Shown here in pieces: positions 1 to 6,276 of a DNA stretch of 61,518 nucleotides. The notes under the pieces are model-generated. The model ran no database searches. It worked only from the letters and a program-made list of their open reading frames with translations, and was not told the origin of the DNA. The stretch spans positions 1 to 61,518 of the IMG/VR virus record IMGVR_UViG_3300020595_000037. The stretch is one strand, 5' to 3'. Origin of the DNA: a virus. Both the position numbers and the translations under genes were made by a program. The stretch's first letter is position 1. Each line of letters starts with the position of its first letter.

Positions 1-84
1 ACTAATAAGTCGAATGTACCGTATCATGCTTGGTACAGAGGATATACCTACAAGTACACATCGAAACAAAATAATGAAGGGTAA
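1..84 (+). CDS. C-terminal fragment of a gene entering from the left
   Basis: Frame 1 is open from the first base and gives 27 residues before TAA at 82-84. The start lies outside the window. The fragment is rich in Tyr, Lys and Asn (it contains HAWYRGYTYKY) and ends QNNEG. Nothing identifies its function. It could be the tail of a virion gene, since plus-strand virion genes follow, or a chance reading frame. Confidence 0.35.
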   Translation, partial: TNKSNVPYHAWYRGYTYKYTSKQNNEG

Positions 85-148
85 AACCTATATGGATAAA
101 GTTATGATTACATCCATTAATAATGTTAACAAAGATAAAAACCGATAA
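74..148 (+). CDS. possible 24-residue micro-ORF
   Basis: ATG at 74 overlaps the preceding frame by 11 bases and runs to TAA at 146-148. The product starts MKGKTYMDKVMITSI and is basic. The overlap resembles the tight packing seen elsewhere here, but the size makes it only a candidate. A later ATG at 92 is also in frame. Confidence 0.22.
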   Translation: MKGKTYMDKVMITSINNVNKDKNR

Positions 149-150
149 TC

Positions 151-255
151 ATGGGAAAAAAAGAAAAAAAAGTAGAGGTAAAAGAATTATCTCCTATTGA
201 CAAAAAGATTGCTAAGCTAAAAGAAGTTATTAAAAAATTAGAAGCTAAAAAATAA
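151..255 (+). CDS. small Lys/Glu-rich coiled-coil-like protein
   Basis: The 34-residue product starts MGKKEKKVEVKELSPIDKK and continues with a short amphipathic helix (IAKLKEVIKKLEAKK). It lies 4 bases before the next gene in the same direction. No family is recognised. Its composition and position with the small basic plus-strand genes suggest a minor virion or DNA-associated protein, which is inference only. Confidence 0.45.
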   Translation: MGKKEKKVEVKELSPIDKKIAKLKEVIKKLEAKK

Positions 256-259
256 AGCT

Positions 260-943
260 ATGATCAATCCTAACAAATTTGCTAATCAAAAAATACAAGA
301 ACTAGGTCAAAACCTTTTTCAAGGTGAAGAGTTTGCTCAGCAAATAGCCAACAAACAATTAGACCAGCCAGTTCCACCTCCAGGCCCTTATGGTGATATA
401 AATCCTATTATGAATAAAGATAGTAGAGAGGCTAGAAGACAAGAGAGAAAAAATATCAGAATGGCCAACAAAGGTTTACGTCAAGCTAGAAGAGAAAGAG
501 CTAAAGGTGTAAAAGAGCAAGGTCAAGAAAATTATAGCTATGATGGTTATGAAAAAGGTAGATATAATAAAAAAGGTGATGATATAGAATATGGTAAAAC
601 ACCTAGATATTCTAAAAAAAATCCACCAAGTGGAAGTGATGCTAGTTTTGGTATTAGTGGTTATGTAAATGATAAAAAGCAATTTAAAAGTGCTTTAAAT
701 CAAGGTACAGAATCTAAATACAAAATGGTAAACGTACAAGATTTAGAAGACATGGGAGCTGTAAAATCTGATAAAAAAGGCAAATATGTTGTTAATTCTG
801 ATGAAATGAAAACTGGAACACCTAGAGATACATTAAGACTACCAAGAGGCGCTAAGCATTACACAGGTAGAGATTATAAAGTTGGAGAATTAATTGATGA
901 AAGTGATTTTGAAGACTTTGCAAAAGACGTAAATAAAAAATAA
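260..943 (+). CDS. hypothetical basic protein with LNQG motif
   Basis: The 227-residue protein is not assigned to a family. Residues about 55-95 are very basic (RQERKNIRMANKGLRQARRER). Residues 100-140 are rich in Tyr, Lys and Gly. A short KSALNQG motif near residue 150 resembles KSPLNQG in the gene at 2773 and KSSPFNQG in the gene at 32863. It is followed 4 bases later by the next gene and has no signal peptide or membrane segment. A DNA- or head-associated virion role is possible but unproven. Confidence 0.7.
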   Translation: MINPNKFANQKIQELGQNLFQGEEFAQQIANKQLDQPVPPPGPYGDINPIMNKDSREARRQERKNIRMANKGLRQARRERAKGVKEQGQENYSYDGYEKGRYNKKGDDIEYGKTPRYSKKNPPSGSDASFGISGYVNDKKQFKSALNQGTESKYKMVNVQDLEDMGAVKSDKKGKYVVNSDEMKTGTPRDTLRLPRGAKHYTGRDYKVGELIDESDFEDFAKDVNKK

Positions 944-947
944 TATT

Positions 948-1178
948 ATGGCAAAAAACCCAGGACAAGTTGGTGCTAACGCAACGTGGGACGGACCCCA
1001 CCAACCAACTAATTTAAAAGAAGGAAATCCAAGATATGGTATGGATCCAATGCAGGTATTAAAAGATCCACTACCTTATAAAGCAGGACCAATATCTTCT
1101 ATAGCTAAATCTAAGCTTGGAGGTGGTTGGCCTGACAGTATGGTTGCTGACAGATCTATAAATACAACAGCAAAGTAA
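948..1178 (+). CDS. hypothetical protein, 76 residues
   Basis: Gly/Pro-rich small protein starting MAKNPGQVGANATWDGPHQP, without membrane segments or a known motif. It begins 4 bases after the previous stop behind the A/T-rich leader ATAATATTATGG, the start context typical of this genome. Spacing on both sides implies one operon with the endolysin. Function unknown. Confidence 0.65.
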   Translation: MAKNPGQVGANATWDGPHQPTNLKEGNPRYGMDPMQVLKDPLPYKAGPISSIAKSKLGGGWPDSMVADRSINTTAK

Positions 1179-1190
1179 AAATTCACTAAA

Positions 1191-1655
1191 ATGAGTGATA
1201 GAATAAGTGAACACATATCTCTTAAAGAAGGTATTAAATCTCACACAGCTACTAGGTTAAATATTGACAATATACCTAGAGAATTAGATTTAATTAACAT
1301 GAAAACTATTGCAGAACAAGTGTTTGAACCTCTACGTAAATGGGTGGGTGGTCCAATCGCTATTAATAGTTTCTATCGCTCGCCCAAATTAAATTCTGCT
1401 ATTGGCGGAAGTACAACCTCACAGCATTGTATTGGTTGTGCACTTGACATAGACGATAACTACGGTTATAAGACAAATGCAGAGATGTATGATTATATTA
1501 AGAATAACTTAGATTATGATCAGATTATTTGGGAGTTTGGAACAGAAGATAACCCAGACTGGGTACATGTAAGTTATGTTTCAGAAGATGCTAATAGAAG
1601 AAGATGTTTACAAGCTTATAAAGAAAATGGTAAAACTAAATATAAAATAATATGA
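1191..1655 (+). CDS. M15-type D-Ala-D-Ala/L-Ala-D-Glu peptidase, probable endolysin
   Basis: The 154-residue protein matches the Peptidase_M15 (zinc carboxypeptidase-like) pattern over its full length. It has INSFYRSPKLN, then SQHCIGCALDID with H79 and D86, then DWVHVSY with H126; these three residues fit the zinc ligands of the family. Such phage enzymes cut the peptide stems of peptidoglycan. The size is normal for a single-domain endolysin and no signal peptide is visible, so release would need the holin encoded at 4461. Its stop overlaps the next start (ATGA). A virion-borne role is possible but less likely. Confidence 0.85.
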   Translation: MSDRISEHISLKEGIKSHTATRLNIDNIPRELDLINMKTIAEQVFEPLRKWVGGPIAINSFYRSPKLNSAIGGSTTSQHCIGCALDIDDNYGYKTNAEMYDYIKNNLDYDQIIWEFGTEDNPDWVHVSYVSEDANRRRCLQAYKENGKTKYKII

Positions 1656-1777
1656 ATTCACCTTTTTTTAAAAAAATGATGAAAAACCCGTGCTGGAAAG
1701 GTTATGAAGCTTATGGTATGAAGACTAAAAACGGTAGAAAAGTACCTAATTGTGTTCCTAAGAAAAAGAAAAAGTAA
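1652..1777 (+). CDS. small Cys-containing protein with WKGYE...VPNCVP motif
   Basis: The 41-residue product overlaps its upstream neighbour (ATGA) and its downstream neighbour (TAATG), good evidence of a real coupled gene. It reads NPCWKGYEAYGMKTKNGRK followed by VPNCVP and a Lys tail. I recall similar short sequences in marine phage virion proteins, without a known function. Two Cys residues are present, too few for a standard zinc site. Confidence 0.65.
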   Translation: MNSPFFKKMMKNPCWKGYEAYGMKTKNGRKVPNCVPKKKKK

Positions 1778-2052
1778 TGGCTTTTAAATTACCTAACGGA
1801 CCACTTAACATGCGTAAAACTACACAAGGTAAGGGTAGAACTTTTAGAAAAGCTGAGGAAGGGGCTGGTATGACTGAAACAGGTGTTAAGCAATATAGAA
1901 AAGAAAACCCTGGAAGTAAATTAAAAACTGCAGTTACTGGTAAAGTTAAACCAGGAAGTAAAGCTGCTAAAAGAAGAAAATCATTCTGCGCTAGATCAAA
2001 AGGCTGGACCGGTGAAAGAGGTAGAGCTGCTAGAAGAAGGTGGAAATGTTAA
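1777..2052 (+). CDS. small strongly basic protein, DUF6321-like
   Basis: The 91-residue protein ends in a very basic block with RRKSFCARSKGW and GRAARRRWKC. From memory this resembles DUF6321-type small phage proteins; no database was consulted. The high Arg/Lys content suggests nucleic-acid binding, perhaps DNA condensation in the head. The start codon overlaps the previous stop, so translation is probably coupled. Confidence 0.7.
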   Translation: MAFKLPNGPLNMRKTTQGKGRTFRKAEEGAGMTETGVKQYRKENPGSKLKTAVTGKVKPGSKAAKRRKSFCARSKGWTGERGRAARRRWKC

Positions 2053-2072
2053 ATAAAAAAAAATAAAAAAAA

Positions 2073-2591
2073 ATGATTAGAAATTATTACACTGACTCTT
2101 ATAAGTCTGGATTAGCTGTAACACCAAGTGATACACTATTATTAGATGGCAGAACAAAATCAACAACACCACAAAGCTCGTGGAAACAATATAATTTATA
2201 TGTTGGTAATTCACCATCAATATTACCAGTTACAACAACTAGTGATAACACTGTTGTTTCAAACTCAGCTAATGTAGGTTTAGCTTCACCTAACGCAGAA
2301 ATAAAAGCTGGCATGAGAGTAACAGGTGGTACATTACCTGCGGCTGGTGTTTTAATAGCATCTGTAACAGACGCAAGTAATTACGTTTTAGCAACTGCTT
2401 CAAGTATAGCTGCTGATTCAACTCTCACATATAGTTATGATGAAGTAGCGTCTATAAAAGTTCACACTGTTAATGATGAAGCAATAACATTTGTAAAACC
2501 TGCTGAAGGTTTTGTATTACCAGTAAGTGTAGTTATGGTTTATGCTACGGGTACAGGTGGTGGAATTTCAGATCTAATAGCTTTAAGTTAA
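2073..2591 (+). CDS. putative virion surface/decoration protein
   Basis: The 172-residue, Ser/Thr/Ala-rich protein is probably all-beta. Residues about 55-125 form a module (KAGMRV, then LIASVTDASNYVL, then LTYSY) that recurs in other virion proteins of this window. The C-terminal part (VHTVNDEAITFVKPAEG, then ISDLIALS) resembles small phage virion proteins whose exact role I do not know. It has no membrane segment. Confidence 0.6.
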   Translation: MIRNYYTDSYKSGLAVTPSDTLLLDGRTKSTTPQSSWKQYNLYVGNSPSILPVTTTSDNTVVSNSANVGLASPNAEIKAGMRVTGGTLPAAGVLIASVTDASNYVLATASSIAADSTLTYSYDEVASIKVHTVNDEAITFVKPAEGFVLPVSVVMVYATGTGGGISDLIALS

Positions 2592-2614
2592 AAATAAATA
2601 TAAAAAACAATATT

Positions 2615-2770
2615 ATGCCGAACATTAGTAAAAAAACAGCTTACGACGTAAAAGAAGCAAGCAATCAGTCACTTTCTAAAAGTGCAAGAAAACATTATGC
2701 AGAAAATGCACAAGCAGGTTCTAAATCAGATTCAAAGCATGGCTCTTGGATTTCTAAACATATGTCTTAG
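2615..2770 (+). CDS. hypothetical protein, 51 residues
   Basis: ATG at 2615 follows the leader AACAATATT and gives 51 polar residues (MPNISKKTAYDVKEASNQS to WISKHMS) ending at TAG 2768-2770, two bases before the next start. It is rich in Ser, Lys and His and lacks hydrophobic segments. Tight spacing and start context support a real gene. Function unknown. Confidence 0.55.
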   Translation: MPNISKKTAYDVKEASNQSLSKSARKHYAENAQAGSKSDSKHGSWISKHMS

Positions 2771-2772
2771 TT

Positions 2773-3681
2773 ATGGGAAAATATAAACACGAAGGAAAAG
2801 GCAGGAACATCTCAGTAAGTGGTGGCCAAGAAAGAAAAGATCTATTTAAAGATATGTCTGGAGGTTATAACGCCATGGGTGACTCAAATAGCCCTAATTA
2901 TAAATATGACGGAAGCGCATTTAAACAAAGATATAGTTCACCTATGGAAAAGTATGGACCATTAAAAGGTAATGCTTTTGGTCACGCTATGCAAAAAGCT
3001 GGAGGTGATTACGATAAAGCAAAATCTATGTTAGAAATGAAAGGATCACATTCACCGACTTACAAAACTGGTTGTGTTAGTGGTAGTGGTTCTAATGCTC
3101 CTTATAAATTAATGGGAGATCCTAATAAAAAAATGGACAGATTATCTGCTAAACATAAATCACTTTATGATCGTTTTGAAATGGGTCAAACTAGTGAAGC
3201 TGAAGAACAAAGAATGTATAGACTAGAAGATCGCATGGATAAAGTAGGGAAAAAAATAAAAAAGTCTAAAAAATCTCCACTTAATCAAGGTAAAAAAGAG
3301 GTTAAAACTTTAGGAGAAAAAGAAACTAGACAAGATCGTAGAGCAGGTAAAGATAATCTAAGACAAGGTTATTTTGGCATTGGTGGTGATGATCCTAAAA
3401 AAACAAAACTACAAAGAGATGCTAAAGAAAGAACTAGTGATCCTGATTATAAAAAACCTAAAGCAAAAACTTTAAAAAAATCTCCACTTAACCAAGGTTT
3501 TGATGGCGATAAGGCTTTAAAAACCTTACCCGGTGGAAACTATCCAAAACCACCATTTAAGCCTGGTGTAAAAGCTGATGAAGATAGAACAAAAAAAGAT
3601 AAAAGAAAACATAAAAGAACCATGAAAAAACTTGGTCGACTTACAAAAAAAATAGTTTCAAAAAGTACAAGTAAAAAATAA
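2773..3681 (+). CDS. hypothetical basic protein with two KSPLNQG motifs
   Basis: The 302-residue, highly charged and probably disordered protein carries KKSPLNQG twice in its second half. The N-terminal part is Gly/Tyr-rich (MEKYGPLKGNAFGHAM). The C-terminus is strongly basic (KRKHKRTMKKLGRLTKKIV). The repeated motif is shared with the genes at 260 and 32863. It may be a virion or DNA-binding protein; no catalytic domain is recognised. Confidence 0.65.
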   Translation: MGKYKHEGKGRNISVSGGQERKDLFKDMSGGYNAMGDSNSPNYKYDGSAFKQRYSSPMEKYGPLKGNAFGHAMQKAGGDYDKAKSMLEMKGSHSPTYKTGCVSGSGSNAPYKLMGDPNKKMDRLSAKHKSLYDRFEMGQTSEAEEQRMYRLEDRMDKVGKKIKKSKKSPLNQGKKEVKTLGEKETRQDRRAGKDNLRQGYFGIGGDDPKKTKLQRDAKERTSDPDYKKPKAKTLKKSPLNQGFDGDKALKTLPGGNYPKPPFKPGVKADEDRTKKDKRKHKRTMKKLGRLTKKIVSKSTSKK

Positions 3682-3726
3682 ATAACAACAATCAATAAAC
3701 ATTAACAACAAACAAAAACAATTATT

Positions 3727-4014
3727 ATGGCAAAATTTATTTCAATTCCATCAAGCGGTTCGGGAATCGCAGGTGGTGACATCCTAGTAGGTGCAGACTT
3801 AATAACAGGAGTAGTTCAAGCAAGTTCTACTACTGTAGTTATCTATTTAGCAGGAGGTGCTGGTGGAGATGTGTGTACAATTACTCACGGCACAGTTAGC
3901 AAACCTTCAGTAAGAGATGCAGTTAACTATGCATTAACAGCTAATCCTGGAGGCGTAAAAGCTAAAGTTAAACTTCCTTCTGGAATAGAAGTTTCAGGAG
4001 TAGTATTCGCTTAA
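3727..4014 (+). CDS. small virion-type protein, 95 residues
   Basis: Compact, Gly/Val/Ala-rich, probably beta-rich protein starting MAKFISIPSSGSG. The leader before its ATG (AACAATTATT) is a typical A/T-rich start context. Its stop overlaps the next ATG (TAATG). Small beta proteins near phage head genes are often decoration or cement proteins, but nothing here proves that. Confidence 0.6.
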   Translation: MAKFISIPSSGSGIAGGDILVGADLITGVVQASSTTVVIYLAGGAGGDVCTITHGTVSKPSVRDAVNYALTANPGGVKAKVKLPSGIEVSGVVFA

Positions 4015-4166
4015 TGAAACCAAAAGGCTTAGGTGATAGAATAGAAGATTTCACTAAAGCAACTGGTATTAAAAAAGTTGTTGATTCAGTGTCACAGGGT
4101 TTAAACATACCCTGTGGCTGTCAACAGCGTAAAGAAAAACTTAATAAATTATTTCCTGGAAAGTAA
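4014..4166 (+). CDS. small CGC-motif phage protein, 50 residues
   Basis: The product reads MKPKGLGDRIEDFTKATGIK, continues through IPCGCQQRKEKLNKLF and ends PGK. It overlaps both neighbours by one base (TAATG), indicating translational coupling. I recall this type of sequence (an amphipathic helix followed by CGC, a basic stretch and LNKLFP) from many phage genomes, but not its function. Confidence 0.65.
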   Translation: MKPKGLGDRIEDFTKATGIKKVVDSVSQGLNIPCGCQQRKEKLNKLFPGK

Positions 4167-4474
4167 TGGCTTTTAAAATTAATCCACCATACGTTATAGA
4201 CAACACCCCGATTTACAATGTAGATTTAGAGGATGGTGTGTTAGGAAAAGCAGACAGAAACGGAAGTATTTTAATAAATAAAAATATTAAAGATCCAAAA
4301 CAAATTGAAGATGTCGTTAGGCATGAGAAAGTTCATATTGATCAAATGAAACGAGGAGATTTGGATTATGATGATAGTGCAGTTTACTGGAGAGGTAAAC
4401 GTTATTCAAGAAAAACAATGGAGGAAGGTGCTAAAAACCTACCTTGGGAAAAAGAAGCTTATGCCAAATCCTAA
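4166..4474 (+). CDS. small HExxH putative metallopeptidase-like protein
   Basis: The 102-residue protein contains RHEKVHIDQMKRGD with H53, E54 and H57 forming an HExxH zinc-binding motif, followed by a conserved-looking tail (LPWEKEAYAKS). The motif is seen directly; peptidase activity is inferred, and the third ligand may be a later Glu. It sits between small virion-type genes and the holin gene, overlapping the latter by 14 bases, so a role in lysis or in virion maturation is possible. Confidence 0.6.
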   Translation: MAFKINPPYVIDNTPIYNVDLEDGVLGKADRNGSILINKNIKDPKQIEDVVRHEKVHIDQMKRGDLDYDDSAVYWRGKRYSRKTMEEGAKNLPWEKEAYAKS

Positions 4475-4922
4475 AAAAAAATTTAAAGACACAACAGTAG
4501 GTAAACTATTATTCGGTGCTGCATCATTAGTTAACCCTGCATTAGGCAGTGTGTTAAGTGGTGTAACTTCACCTGCTGAAGCTATTGCTGCTATCGGTAA
4601 ATCTGATGTAAGTGGTGAAGACAAAATAAAATTACAACAGCTTATATTTGAACAACAGAATAAAGAAATGGAAGCTGTTACATCAAGATGGCAAGCTGAT
4701 TCAATATCAGATTCATGGCTTTCTAAAAACGTGCGCCCATTAGTTTTAGTGTGGTGTATTGTTATATTCTCACTAGCTGGAATATTAGATAGCGTGGAAT
4801 CAATACCATTTAACATAGGTGTTACATGGAACGATACATTTGAAAAAGTAATGATGGCTGTTGTTTTAGCATATTTTGGCGGGCGCACAACTGAAAAAGC
4901 TACAAGTTTATTTAAAAAATAA
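4461..4922 (+). CDS. holin, GTA 3-TM-type
   Basis: The start is set at ATG 4461 (MPNPKKKFKDTTVGKLLFG); upstream in-frame ATGs would lie deep inside the preceding gene. The 153-residue product has hydrophobic helices at about 92-109 and 128-142 and a weaker one near 17-35. The pattern RPLVLVWCIVIFSL followed by GGRTTEKA matches the 3-TM holin family of gene transfer agents and phages. It would form inner-membrane lesions that free the M15 endolysin encoded at 1191. Confidence 0.75.
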   Translation: MPNPKKKFKDTTVGKLLFGAASLVNPALGSVLSGVTSPAEAIAAIGKSDVSGEDKIKLQQLIFEQQNKEMEAVTSRWQADSISDSWLSKNVRPLVLVWCIVIFSLAGILDSVESIPFNIGVTWNDTFEKVMMAVVLAYFGGRTTEKATSLFKK

Positions 4923-4981
4923 ATAAAACCTGTAACTATATTAATAAATAAATAATTAAGTTAAATTAAATTAAATTAAAA
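4923..4981 (+). repeat. A/T-rich leader with TTAAA tandem repeat
   Basis: The short gap after the holin gene is almost pure A/T and ends in four tandem TTAAA units (4961-4980) directly before the ATG at 4982. It may be an A/T-rich translation-initiation leader or part of a promoter; no terminator hairpin is present. Confidence 0.5.
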
Positions 4982-5224
4982 ATGGAAATTAAAAAAGACC
5001 AATTAGAAAAAATCCAAGGATTTCAAAAAGAATTAAACAAATTGTTAAATGAAACTGGATTTTTAGAAGCCCAAAAAACCGCGGTATTATCTAAGTTTCA
5101 CGAAGTTAATCAGGAAACTGAAGACTTCAAAAAAGAACTTGAAGAAGAGTACGGATCGATTAACATTAATCTTGAAGACGGTACTTACACTCCTATCGAA
5201 AAAGAAGAAGACAAAAAGGAGTAA
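4982..5224 (+). CDS. small acidic coiled-coil protein
   Basis: The 80-residue protein is mostly predicted coiled coil (KDQLEKIQGFQKELNKLL and a later ETEDFKKELEEEYG) with an acidic tail. It has no signal peptide or membrane helix. Its stop overlaps the next start (TAATG). Function unknown; a chaperone-like or assembly role is possible given the co-chaperonin-like gene two genes downstream. Confidence 0.6.
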   Translation: MEIKKDQLEKIQGFQKELNKLLNETGFLEAQKTAVLSKFHEVNQETEDFKKELEEEYGSININLEDGTYTPIEKEEDKKE

Positions 5225-5451
5225 TGTCATCTGTTATTAGAAAGATCAGTATAGGATCTGATTACAAAACAGATGCTATGCATTATTCTTTGACTCAGTC
5301 GGTATATGGAGGTCACACTATATCTCATATACTCTTTGATTCAAAAGATAATTCTTATAACATTTACATTAAAAAGAACAGCGAAGTATTGCCGTGGAAG
5401 AAGTTTAATTCTAACATGGCAATATCAGTTGAATATGATTTAGAATACTAA
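5224..5451 (+). CDS. hypothetical protein, 75 residues
   Basis: Mixed polar/aromatic small protein starting MSSVIRKISIGSDYKTD, overlapping both neighbours by one base (TAATG), which strongly suggests a translated gene in one operon. No known domain is recognised. Confidence 0.65.
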   Translation: MSSVIRKISIGSDYKTDAMHYSLTQSVYGGHTISHILFDSKDNSYNIYIKKNSEVLPWKKFNSNMAISVEYDLEY

Positions 5452-6056
5452 TGAAAAGTATATTTGATTTTATCGTTGAGCCTTATGGCCAGCGATATAA
5501 TAATGAAGTTAAAGTAGGTGACAAAAGCCTTATAATTAACACTCAATCAGAAAGTTTTAAATCAGTAAATAATATAGCTAAAGTTATAGCGGTACCAAAA
5601 GCATTTAAAACACCTATTAAAAAAGGTGATTTAATTATGATACATCATAATGTGTTTAGAAGATTTTATGATATACGAGGTGAAGAAAAAAATAGTAGAT
5701 CGTATTTTAAAAATGGTTTATATTTTGTTCAATTAAATCAAGTATATTTATACAAATCTAAAGACAGGTGGAAAGCTTTTGGTGATAGATGCTTTATAAG
5801 TCCAATTCATAACAATGATGATATAGACGCTAATTTAGAAGAACGCCTTGTTGGTATATTAAAATATGGTAATAGTTCATTAGAAGCGTTAAAAATCAAC
5901 GAGGGAGACCTTGTAGGTTATTCACCGTTTGGTGAGTTTGATTTTGTAGTTGATGGCAAGCGTCTTTATTGTATGAAATCAAATGATATTGTAATTAAGT
6001 ATGAACGTCAAGGAAACGAAACAGAATATAATCCTAGCTGGGCACAAAGCAGTTGA
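5451..6056 (+). CDS. GroES-like co-chaperonin
   Basis: The 201-residue protein appears to contain the GroES fold in two parts. Residues 42-116 hold NIAKVIAVP and IKKGDLIMIHH. Residues 131-186 hold ERLVGILKYG, then INEGDLVGYSPFGEFDF, then DGKRLYCMKSNDIVIKYE. The second part matches the GroES core pattern of a G-D-x-V turn, a variable loop and a final ESDI-like strand. Phage co-chaperonins such as T4 gp31 redirect host GroEL to fold the capsid protein, which fits the position just before the head genes. Roughly double the GroES length is unusual. The C-terminus overlaps the next gene by 56 bases. Confidence 0.6.
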   Translation: MKSIFDFIVEPYGQRYNNEVKVGDKSLIINTQSESFKSVNNIAKVIAVPKAFKTPIKKGDLIMIHHNVFRRFYDIRGEEKNSRSYFKNGLYFVQLNQVYLYKSKDRWKAFGDRCFISPIHNNDDIDANLEERLVGILKYGNSSLEALKINEGDLVGYSPFGEFDFVVDGKRLYCMKSNDIVIKYERQGNETEYNPSWAQSS

Positions 6057-6276
6057 GGAACTTATTAAGGTAGCAAAAGAAGCTATAGTTGATTCTGATG
6101 ATGATATATCAGCTGATAGATTAAAAAACGCTGCTGCAACTAAAAAGTTAGCTATATTTGATGCTTTTGAAATACTAAATCGTATTAAAGAAGAAGAGGA
6201 TATGTTAAATGATAAACCAAAAGAAGAAAAGAAAACTGAAGCTTTTGGAGGTTTTGCAGAAAGAAGATCTAAGTAA
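6001..6276 (+). CDS. terminase small subunit-like protein
   Basis: The 91-residue, largely helical protein (KETKQNIILAGHKAVEELIK, then KNAAATKKLAIFDAFEIL) abuts the large terminase gene with a one-base overlap. Small terminase subunits bind the packaging site and are usually encoded immediately upstream of the large subunit. The call rests on position, size and helical character. The charged C-terminal tail may contact the large subunit. Confidence 0.6.
   Translation: MNVKETKQNIILAGHKAVEELIKVAKEAIVDSDDDISADRLKNAAATKKLAIFDAFEILNRIKEEEDMLNDKPKEEKKTEAFGGFAERRSK

Noticed and set aside
4368-4460. Upstream extension of the holin reading frame
   Set aside because: It would overlap the preceding gene by over 100 bases; ATG 4461 gives the usual small overlap and a holin-like N-terminus.
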